Shown: positions 34,616 through 46,600 of the stretch, piece after piece | Layout of the letters: each line of letters begins with the position of its first letter | Position numbering within the stretch: the first letter of the stretch is position 1 | From: Antedon mediterranea | Lineage: Eukaryota > Echinodermata > Crinoidea > Comatulida > Antedonidae | Assembly: GCF_964355755.1 (NCBI RefSeq) | Contig: NC_092671.1 | Span: forward strand, 17,751,001 to 17,815,000 | Reading direction: 5' to 3' | DNA length: 64,000 nt | Program-made: the position numbers and the translations under genes | The notes under the pieces: model-generated | Told to the model about the DNA's origin: nothing | Database searches by the model: none | The model's input: the letters and a program-made list of their open reading frames with translations, nothing else

Positions 34616-37600
34616 CTAAATATCATTACCTGAATCACCAAGTGTTGGTAAAGCGCCAAGACGGCCACCACCAACAGCCGGTAGTTGTCCAAGTGGCCCA
34701 TTCAATTTGCTAGCATCAGATGATTCATCAATGTTGTTTTCAGGCTCTGCAACGATCTCATCAGCTGTGGCTTTTTTGTAAGATGGTAGTGAAATGTGGG
34801 GTGTTGGTTTGTTTCTAGAAATTAAAATTTGTGCATAATTAAAATTCCATGTCGAAATGTTTTTTTGCATTTCAGAATTCTAGACACTGACTTTTATGTT
34901 TATGCATATATATATATAATACTTACTCAACACCTGTGTCATTGTTAGATGTATTTCTTGTGGTCATCCTTGGACTTTGATCCCCAGCTTCTAAACAAAT
35001 TAAAAAAACTCAATATTTTGACCTCAGAAGTAAAGTTCAGTATGTAGTTGTGTTGGCCAGAGGTGGGTGGGGACATCCAGTCTAAAGCTCATAAAGGGGT
35101 GAGTGGCTGAACGGTTAAGACAGTAGAATCGTAATATATTGCATTATGCTAAGGGTTAGAGACTCACTAGCTCATGGTTCTGGTAGTAGAATGAGTCTTC
35201 TTGGATAAGGCTTACAAACCGTGTACACAAAAGTGTACACAATAATGCTCATGTACACTTTAAAGAACCTAGCACATCTTTTAAGATGAGTAGGAGGTTA
35301 CCCAGTGTACTAGCTCACACAGCCCCTGTCGTGCACAGACATAATGGCGCCGTAGTTGGCAAAAGAGAAAAATGTTGTTGAAAAGGTTAACATCTATGTC
35401 TATAGTACCATGAGCACTATTGTGAATATGACGCTATATAAATCTTATTATCATTATCTTGTTTTCCTAATCAACTATTAACGTCCAAACTAGTAAGTAT
35501 ATACAAAGCTTTACCTGATGCAACCAATCTGCCACCCTTTGATAGTCTGTCACATACTTGCTGTAGATGTTTCTTCAGCTTCATGCTGTCATTAGGCCTA
35601 ACAAGTGATACAGGGTTTGCTGCTTGGTCTTTGGCAGACTTTGCTAGGCATGTTCTCAACAGGTTTGTTAAAGCAGCATCTGTCACTTCTTCCCAGCCCT
35701 TAAAATAAAAACAATTTTATTGACCATGTTTTTGATGTTAGGGAAATATGGAGTGGACCTTGGTGGTTTAGATGCTTGACAGAACAACTCCACTCCCAAA
35801 GGCTTGAAATAAGACTTGTTTGTGAAGAGCATCTTGTGTATATGTCTTTGTGTTTATTAGCCACTAGCCTTAACGGCTGCGTGGCTATCTTGCCTCTTCA
35901 GGAGACTTGTCTCCACACTGTCATAAAAACATATATAATATATATTTGATTTGTTCTTGAATGAAAGATGAACCAACAATTCCAGACCAACTAGTTTTAG
36001 CAAAGCAAAATTCACATTACATTATAACATCTAAATGATTAAAAAACTGTAGTGGAGCTGTACCTTGGTGGTTAACATGCTTGCCAAGGTCCAGGGTTCA
36101 ATCTTGACCTAGTGCCAATGACTCTTTCAACTCCCTAAGCCTCAAATGAGTTTATAAGCACGATAAATTATAAAATAGTTTACCCATCCTGTAAATGGCG
36201 AATTACTTGCTGTTGGATGCATATGAGAAAAATAACCCTATGTACATACCTGTTCAGACTGGACAGGTACATGGTGTGATAAAGCTGCCTGTAGTACATT
36301 CACCTCGGCATCAGTTAATTTATACTGTAGCTTGATCAGAGTTGTAATTATAAGAGTTGCACAGCTGAGGCCCATGCAACAACGAACCATAGCTTTCTGG
36401 TTTTCTTCTATGCCTTCTGCTAGTTTTAAAATCTGAAGTAGAAAAAATAATTATTAGTTTTTAGGCAAGCTGCAATAGACCTTTATATTTATTACATTTG
36501 CATATCTCTATAGCCATTTTGAAACATGCCCTAATCGGGTTGAAGCAGTCAGCTTTAGCATATTTATTTCTACCTCAAAGCCTAAAATTCCTGAACTAAT
36601 CGCTCAGTACTCAGGTGTACAAGAAAAGAGTAAAAAAAAGAATTTAGTCAAATGAAAATGAGAGATAAGTTTTAAGATGCGATTCTAAATTGTACTACAG
36701 TTCCTCACTTTATTTGCCAACCGATTCCAGAGTTTCGGACCGACCTGTCGCGGAAAGTTGATGCTCTGGTAAAGCAAACATGCTTTACCATTATTCAAGA
36801 AGTGTCAAAAACTAGTATTATACATTAGTTAACTGAAAATCAATTAAAGATATATTACTGTCCCCCAAAAACATGTAAAAAATAAAATCAGACTTTTGAA
36901 TAGGTACTGTAGTTTTAACAAAGTTTATCACTTCCGTTGGAAAAAACCTTACATAAAATGACATTCAACCAAAAACCCACTGGCTGGCAGCCAATTTGAC
37001 TATTTTTTTCTTAAAATTACAGTTTTTCAGGTAAATAATTTGTTTCCCGACCAAATTTTTAGTAAAAGTAAATAACTATTACATATGTGACATTAAAATG
37101 GCATATTAAAAAAAAATTACTTTTCTAGAAGGACAACATATCTTTAAAATATTGTATGTATTTACCTGTCGATAAGTACCATCTAGTAGTGTATCCAAGT
37201 TATTCAATGGTGCTGGTGTCTTGTCTTTAAATCGAGTCAAAAGTCTTCGTTGAATAGCACGAAACTGCTTTGCTCTTTGATCCAACAGCTCCTTGAATTG
37301 GTCATGGTTTATCCGAAGCTGGAAATAAAATCAAAAACATATTATGTTTTTGGTATAAATATATGTTGAAGAAATAATTTCCATCATTTTAAATTAGTAA
37401 AATCATATCAGATACTAGAAAATATGTCATATTTTATTGACAGTTCTGGCCTAGAATCACTATACTCAAGTCTATGACATATTTTGTCAATAGATAAAAT
37501 TACCTCAAGATGGGCATCTATGATTTGGCCATATTCAGCAACAGGTAGGCTACCTGAATAAGAGCATTCAAATCCTTTGACACCTGCGTTCTTGTGGTAG

Positions 37601-40600
37601 ATCACAAGTCGATCAATAAGCTCATTAACCATTAACCACATCGACTCTAACACATCAGACTGAAGACGATAACGCTCTATTAATAAGAAACAATTTTATT
37701 TATTTTACAGAATACTACTGGGAGTTTGAATAACAGCAAAATGTTTATTTTTCTTGCATTGATTGTAAAGACCAATTCACACACATGAGAGGTAATGGTA
37801 GAGGTAACTGTAAGCTGAAATCAAAATTAATCTTAAGACCGTTTACAAAAAACGCAGAGTGGAAAAATGGTTGAGTGGAAACCTACTCAAGATCCACGTG
37901 GGATGAGCTACGTAGTTTTTCACTTACCGTTTCTGCTCATCTGTGTAAATTTGTCTTAATGGTTTACAATTTACTTACGAGATGACTTTGATGCCAAAAT
38001 AACAGTCTTTGGCCCACCATACACCTGAAACCCAACTGCATTACCATTCCCACCTACACTTTCAACATTCATATCTGAAACAATTCATTCATTTGGATTT
38101 AAAGATTTACTAAAATATAAAGCAACAGTTGATAGTTTGATAAGCGACTGGGCATCTAAAATAAAATTAAATAGGGACAACCTGTAAGCTTTTAATTTTC
38201 TACGACCAACAATGCAGGACCTATGCATTGATGCGTTGTTGATCGTTGGTTGACCTCTTTCAAACTATGTTAAAGAATAGAATGAAGAAGTACACCATCC
38301 CCGCATCCAAACAATGGATGGATTTGTTCCTAGGTTATCGGATGTCTCAAATTAAAAAGCTCCTTAATGACTGCCCTGTTTCCCTCTTACATATCAATGC
38401 TTTTTACTAACTTGTGACTGTAAATAAGTTGAATATAAAATTTAGTTTTTCTTTTCAATATAACTACATTTGAGCTACTGTATGTACTAGCCAGTCCAAG
38501 TACCTTAGATTGTAGGTAACTGTAATTTAGTTATGTGGGTTTTTGTTTTTTAGGTTTACTGATTAGTTTCTTTTGGTTTGTCACATATGCCTTGAGCACA
38601 TCTTATTATTATTATTGATCTAAATGTAATTCAGGTCAGCTTTAATGTAAAAAATTTACCTGCAAAAAGTTCTGTCAAGTTAATAGGCGACTTGTTTGTG
38701 TCCAGTGTGATCTTATGTTGAGCAGTGCTGAATGGTGCACATGCCTTGCAAATTAGTTTAAATGGCAGCTTTATTTCGCAGTGTGATACCCGAGGTGCTC
38801 CTGTAAAAAGTAATAATAGTGTATCATGATACAGTAATAATAATTCTTATGCATGCATATAATACAGTGTAACCAATTTTTCCTGTGGAATAAACTAGCA
38901 GGAGTTTCAACACTACGTCCAAGGGAAAAATCCCTACTTTATAATTAAAGACACTAGAGCAGTAATTTTTTACGTTTTGTAAAATAATGCATATATATAT
39001 ATATTGACTTGCACTGATGAAGGGCTAGTGTTGCCCGAAAGCTCTGCTAACTTTTCTGGCTGTTTTACTTTATCGTTTTGATTTAGCTTGTCGCTTTTTT
39101 TTTTGTATCTCCATTGAGATCCAGCCACTGATACCCACAGCATTGTCATTTTTTCAGTAATTTGCCTTTGGATATATATATAATATACATTTAAAGACAT
39201 TAAATCAGGTAATTTCTTGTCTTAAATGTGCGTTCTAAGGTAAATAATGATAAAAAGAGAAAAACAATGCACTATACCTAAGTAGTCGTAGACGTTTCTA
39301 GGCTTAGCTTAGTAAGGCTTAGTTTTGTAGGCCCAGTGGCGGATCTAGAGGATGAATAGGGTGGCTAGCCACCCCCCTTTATTCTCAAAAAAAAAGGAAG
39401 AAAAAAAGAAGCAACATACCCGCGACCGTCGCTAGACATGGATTCGACGCACCTGACTCTTTTTTTTTAAAGAGTTAAATTACTATTTATGAATTCAAGA
39501 GTTTAAAAAGAAAACGCTATTTAAAATCTTCAGAAAATACCCACAAAACTGAGTTATTTTCAACTGTACTGTCAACGCACCTAAATTATATTCCTTGTAT
39601 ACGGCGGATTACAGATCTTTAAATGATGAGCTTTGCCCCGTTGTTAAATTCGCTGATGACACTAGTACTATTGGTCTCATAGTTTCAAACAATGATGAAA
39701 ATTATCGTAGCGAAATACAAAGATTTGTTAAATTTTGTGACGATAATTATCTCCAAATAAATGCATCAAAAACAAAGGAGATGATCATTGATTTTAGGAC
39801 TAAACATAAATTTAAATTTCAACCAATCACTATCAAAGGTAAAGAAATTGAAATTGTTGACCAGTACAAGTATCTAGGAATTGTTTTCAATGATAAACTG
39901 AGTTGGGGAGACCATATAGACTTCATCAGCAAAAAATTAAGTCCCAGAATGTATTGTATGAGAACTTTATATAAATTTAACTCCTGTGATTTGATGTTAC
40001 TTTCGTTCTATAGATCCGTTATATGTAGTGTTTGGACGTATTGCCTCTCCTGTTGGGCTGGTAATGTTACCGGAGGGAATAAAGGACGCCTTGAAACTTT
40101 CATCCGTCGGGCTGGTAAAATGATTGGTTTGGAACTGCCTTCCTTTACCGATGTGCACCTAGAACACCTCCAGAAAGATTTCGAACGCATTGAGTCGGAT
40201 GCCTCTCATCCTCTCCACAAAGTGATCATAGACCAACTTAATCCAAGTGGTAGATTGAGGCTCCTCAGTGTGAAAACAAATCGATTTGCTAAATCCTTTA
40301 TTCCCTCCGGTATCATCCAGTACAACAGGAAGTCAAGAAGATAATTTTATATTGTAATTTTTTAGATGTTTTTATATGAATGGTTTTATGCTATATTTGT
40401 TTTTATAGTGTTTTCTTTGTTATTATGACGAGCAATGAATTTCCTTTTTGAGGATCAATAAAAGTTATCTTATCTTATCTTATCTTAAACACAAGCACTC
40501 CTCCTACTACCAGCGTCACGTTTTCTAGCTCGAGCCTCGTGTGAATGCTGACGTCACCACGCTCCAAAAATACACCATTTTCCATTTCAGTTAATTATGG

Positions 40601-43600
40601 CCTTGGCCCTCTGTGTGTGCAAGCGTGGTATATTTACACCCCTGAGTGGAGTGTAATATCGAGAACTTTTTTCTCGCATATGAAGGTTTTTTATATAATA
40701 ATGGTATGCAGTATAAACGATAAAAATAAACGAGAAACATGGTGTTCTTTTATTATTTCATAGGCATAAAATAAACATGAAATCCACCCCAAACCCACCC
40801 CTGCTCGGTGCTACACACCTCGTTTGCCACTTTCGTGGCCACCCTCACTCGTCAGATCCTAGATCCGCCACTGAGGCCTAGCTGGTAAAGAGCGGTAACG
40901 TACGAACATTGTACGCTAGCTATAGGCCTAGCCTGATGTTGTCTCGTTGCTGAATTAATTGTCTTTCTATTTCCGTTAATACAATAGGCCTGGTATTTTC
41001 GCTGAAAAGTTCTTTTATTTGGTTACCTTTCACGCGATCGATTACATCACAATATGAAAATATCAATCCGCGCATGATGGACGCAGGATTTATAGTGGGC
41101 CGCTAAAATTATTAGAATCAACTTCACATTTTGAACAGTTTAAAGACGAAAAAAATATAGTATTTATTTTGAAATAAAATGTAGTGTGTGACCTTAAATT
41201 AGTTAACAAAAACATAGGTCTAGGGTCTTTAAATTAGAACATACCATTTGGAAGTGTAAATGTAGCAGTAGCCTTGGCTGTTAGTGATGATGGTAGGCAG
41301 TTACCCTTCATGTATATTGATGTTATCACCTCAGTTGGACCAGATGAATCACCTATAAAAAGAACAACACATGTTAATTGAGTTATTCAATTACGCGATC
41401 TCAATTTAGTCACTTTTCAATCAATTTTAAAGTTTTATTACATTCTACATTACAGTAGATAATTATCTAACCATTAACCATTAGGACAAGAATGATGACT
41501 GGAGATATAATCGTAACAAAGCAAGATTCAATTTCATGTATAGATTGAAGAAGGGGTTATTTTATGTCATGGAAATTTAAGAGGTGGGTCAATTATAAGG
41601 AGTTTCGAAACTGGATTAAAATGGAAGTCAAAATAAGTACTAAAATAATAATAAATAGAATAAATTCCTTGTTATATCTATTGCTCCACAGGACAAAATC
41701 TTGTTGGCAAGTAGACATGTTTCGAGACTCACATCCAGTTTGTAACAATGTTGTCGTTAAGTGCACATGAGCATTTTATGTACACTGGACCTATGGTTTA
41801 CAGTCCTTATTAAATACATTAAACATTTTTACCAATAAACGGGATCTTAAAGGTAGTAGGATTGGCAGCCAGTGGATACGGGGCATATACTAGAAGTGTT
41901 GAATCTTGTACATTCATCGTACTTGTAAGAGATAGCTGAAAGAAGGGATAAAAAACATAAACACACTTGCTACACTCTCAATTAAAGATATATTGTCCCA
42001 CTGAAAAATAATTTATTTTTTGTTGAATATGTCAATTTAATGTCACATAATAGTTATTCACTTTGTCTGAAAAAACGTAATTTAAACAAAAAATTTATTA
42101 AATTGGCTGTCAGACAATGAGTTTTTGGTTAAAATTAACCTTCTTGTTTTTATAAGTGAAATAATTATTGTTATTGTTTTTTTTCTACAGAAATGAATAA
42201 CTTTATTAAAACTACAAAACAACCTATTCAAAGTCTGATTTTATTAGTCTTCATTTCTTTTAAATTTTAAAGTATCTATATTATAAGAGCGTTTTATGTA
42301 TGTTCATTTACACAAATCTATACACACATGGTATCAAAATGATTAGAATTGTACTGCACTTTTAAAAGTGGGTATTTTCCTGGTAATGAATAGATTTCTT
42401 TATGTTATGTAATATTTTACTGAAACTATTAGTTTTGTTACATATTCATTTGATGATAGAATATAAAAAAATTCTGAAATTGTTTTTGGAAATGTAAATG
42501 AGGTATTTGATATCTTACCTTCACAGAGATAGATGGGATCGGATCATCATCTTGTACTTCACTATCTAATGGCATTGACTAAAATAAGATATAAGTAGAA
42601 TGACTAGGTTTGCATACAACTTAATACAACCTGGTGTTATAAAAGAAACACAGGTTAATCATACTCTGATCAGTGTAGATAAAAATGATATTTGTAGAGA
42701 AAAGTAGGCATCATCTTATTTTTACCACTGATAACCCACTAAAGCTCTGTCTACACTATCAAACTTTATGCGACAAAAAATGTTCTGCCCATATATGCAC
42801 ATGATGATGTCATATTAATACCACATCACACTATTCTTGTCAAATTTGTTTGATAGTGTAGACAAGTCCTTTAAGTTTCAGGTGGGGTCCTACTGTTGTG
42901 AATCAGGCAATACACCGGGAGATCCCCTACTCTTTTCGAAAAGGGTATACTGCGCTCTTTAACATGCACACGAACCATGTTGCACATGGGACAAACAGCT
43001 TAATGTCTCATCCGAAAGATGGTGTGCTATCTACATGCATGTACTGGGTTCTTTAACATGCAAGCAACTGCTTAACCGTTTCATCCGAAAAAACCGGTGC
43101 ACCAGTTAGAACTCCAGTTTCTATAGCAGATATACAGTATGTCGCTCTCCTATGTTTGATGCGACTACTGTACATTAAGGAATTTACAGTTTTTAGTAGT
43201 GTACCTCTTGGTGGTATACAGGGTATATTAAGTTTTTGACATCACTACATCACTGAAACATTTCTAATTTAAATAAAGCAAAATATTTATTATCTTACCC
43301 TTGAAGTATCAAAATGGTTTGGCACGACAGCTTTTATTATAATACTATTTTCATTCATTTTTGTTGGAATCATATCTGTTGAATGAAAAGAAGTAGGTAA
43401 CATTAACATGATTTTGATGTGGGACCTAGATCATGTGACATCACTGAATGTTATCTGACAGTTCTTATTTTCTATTTGATGAACATGTATTGTTACAAAC
43501 GAAGAGAACAGTCTTTTAACAATCAACAGATTGTCCCAAAGATTTTAATTACAAAGAACTAAAAAGTTGGGTTGTTAAAATGTTTTTGAAAACTTTGGTA

Positions 43601-46600
43601 GAATGTGTATCTTGAATTGAATTAGGAAGATTATTCCAGTTTTGGATCTGCAACTGCAAATGCTCAATAGGTCTAATAATATAAGTACAATTTTAGTAGT
43701 AATAGTAGTGTAGCGCATATACAGAAAATCATCTCTTATGCAATTAAAAAAAAAACCCATGTACAAAAAAAAATGGTGGGAAAAGATGAGATTTCAGCAG
43801 TTGAGACTACGAGAGATAGAGATTTACACTTAGTCATCTACAGTAGAGATTTTACATCAAGAAGAAATTATTTGGAAATCCTAGGAAATGTTGGTTTTTT
43901 TTGGAGCTCAGCAAATACTCTATAAACCTGAAAATTCCAGAAAATGGGAATTCTAGATAATCGTACGATAAATACTTACCGGTCTTGCCAAGTGCCTTCC
44001 TTATGGACATCTGTAAATGTCTCATCTCCTCATCTTGTTCTTCGTAGTTGATCTCCCTAGACTCTGGTGGAGCAACGCTAAAGATGGATGGATCGGTACC
44101 AAGGTAGCTACACATAAGATGCCCATCTTCATCTAAACTTACGACAGCTCCCTTAAGTTCTCTGAGACAGTAAAACAAAAATTATAAAAGACTACAGGGA
44201 GTTTTATTTAGTGTAAAATATAAAGTGAAAGTGTGGTTGATATGCTTGCTTAACAAACCCAGGGTCTTTGGTTCGAACGTTTCAACAAGGTAAGCCAGGT
44301 GGTTTAATTCATAATGTTCAAAACACCTGGTTAAAACTTGGTTACTTTAAGTGGTTACAATTTGTTACTTTTTATTAATAGTAGTAAAGGTTATGAGAAA
44401 GCACTAAAGGACCACATTAGTAATACCTGAATGTCGCTGTTTGAATACAGATAGGAATGTAGTCCAGTTTTGCAGTCCACTTCAACTGTATGTCTTGGTA
44501 TATCATCAACTGACTTGTGTATGTTCCTATTATAGTATTTATGCTACCTTCACCAACTATGTAAAACAAACAAGTTGGTGATTACTTTATAATTACCATT
44601 ATAACATGGGTTCAAGGATGTAGCCAATCCGACACACTGAAATCAGTCACATGTGCGCTCTATATTTTTTCACTATCATGCAATGGAGTGCAAAAAGTGT
44701 GCAACACAAAAGCATAACAGCACTCTGTGTGTAAATCAAATTGCACGATTTACGAGTAGGAACTAGTCTGCCCGATTTAAAAAACAAATAAACACACACC
44801 ACACATATATCTTGTCAATTCTGGTACACGACTGTTTTTCTAGGCTAGCTAGGCTAGGCGGTGATTTGGTCGCCGAGCAGAGTGGTGCTTGCCGTGGTAG
44901 ACCTAGCTTCTAGGCTAGGCCTAGATGTATTCACCCAAAAAGGCAAGTGAAAATAGCTCATAGACCCATATTATAAACAAATAAGTCTAAATTTGTATGT
45001 TAGTGGAGATTCGACGCACTCTCTGGTATTCACAATAGATATGTAAATGTATGTGGATTTTTGGCAGTCAGAGATTAACGCCACATTATTATAATTGATC
45101 AGTTAGGGCACTAATGGTATTATAAAAAAAAGTAGTGAGTAGTAAACACTTACTTGATGTATATGGGCAGAAACAGCTGGGGTTATACTCCAACTTCTTC
45201 ATAAATTTCAAATTACCATTTTCCTTTAAACATACAAAAGAATGTTCACCTACACAAAAAAAACCCATTAGATTAGATCATTAAAAAATGGTTGTTAATA
45301 GAACCCACATGATTAGAAAGTATGAGTTAGTTATTATATTATAATTAGTAGGTTATCACGATGAAAAAAACAAAGAATTTGTAAAAAATAGTTTACATAA
45401 CTTACCTAATATCAGAATAGATGTTGCTACATGAGTAAAAATGTATAAATCAAGAACCTGCTCTCCAACATTGAATGACCAATCAACCTGATAAATTAAC
45501 AAGAATGGAAACATGATGATAACATCATATAGTACATTTAAAGTGGGCAGTATAAACCAAGGTGGTGATATAGTGGAAATAGTGCCATATTTACCAATCA
45601 CACTTAATTCAATAAATAAAAAGGATTTCCCCCTTTTCCCCTTATTATAGGAGAACTTTTAAAATTAATGTGTGATTGGTGAATGCAGTTACTGGCTTGT
45701 TTATCTGATGGTATTTTGAGGTTTTTAAAACTGTTTGTATTTTGTCCTAATAGGTAAATGCAATACCATGGATTGTACAGTGTAATTCACAGGATATTAA
45801 GTGTGATTGTTGAATACAGTTTCTTGCCTACAACCTTTTGTTTAAATCTGATCATTTTCTTAAAACTGTTTGTATTTTGTCCTAATAGGTAAATGCAATA
45901 CCATAGATGTTTAATTCACAGCTAAACCTACATTTATCTTTTTTCCTGTTGAAATCTTCTGAGATTCTGTTTTGTGCCCCGATTCAGTAGCGACTGCCAG
46001 CACTTGGTATCGGTAGCTTTCTACGTGCCAACTCGATGATATAGTTACAAACGAATCTGTTCTTTGCATATATTTCACTGGACCGGGCAGAAGAAAGCCA
46101 GGAAGAAAACGACTGAATGAGAATGTCTCCTGTTCAAAGAAAGATACTGTACCGTCCATAGACTGCACACAGAGAAATTCCTTTCCTGAAATGAAGAAAA
46201 TATTGTAAAATTATATTGTACAGTAGAAACACTCTTCTGGATGGCCCTTATTCGGAGGACAACATTATTAAATGGACACTTTACCATGAAAAGAATATGG
46301 GAAAAACCCTATACAGGAACACCTCTGTTAAGAGGACACATTATTGGGTTCCAAACGCATCCCCTTAAAGATGCATTGTCCCCAAAAAATGAAAGATTAA
46401 TAACTTTGTAGTTTTAATAAAGTTAATCACTTCCCTAGAAAAAAATAACGACAAAAATTAATGTTTTCACTTATAAAATGACAAAATAAATGGTTAAATT
46501 CAACCAAAAACCCATTTTGCTTTAAATCACAGTTTTTTAGGTAAATGCATTTTTTTACTCCAATTTTTGGTCAAAGTGGATAACTATTAGGTGACATTTT

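Larger units (their letters stand above)
39190..41233. mobile_element. Repeat element E, copy split by a nested insertion
   Basis: Ends TTTAAAGACATTA (left) and the complement of TTTAAAGACCCTA (right). Its sequence (TTGTCTTAAATGTGCGTTCT, GTACGAACATTGTACGCTAG, TTAATTGTCTTTCTATTT) is also present at 55295-55869. Without the nested 1.54-kb insertion it is about 500 bp. BBS9 intron 13; it ends 12 bp from the exon 13 donor. Confidence 0.7.
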
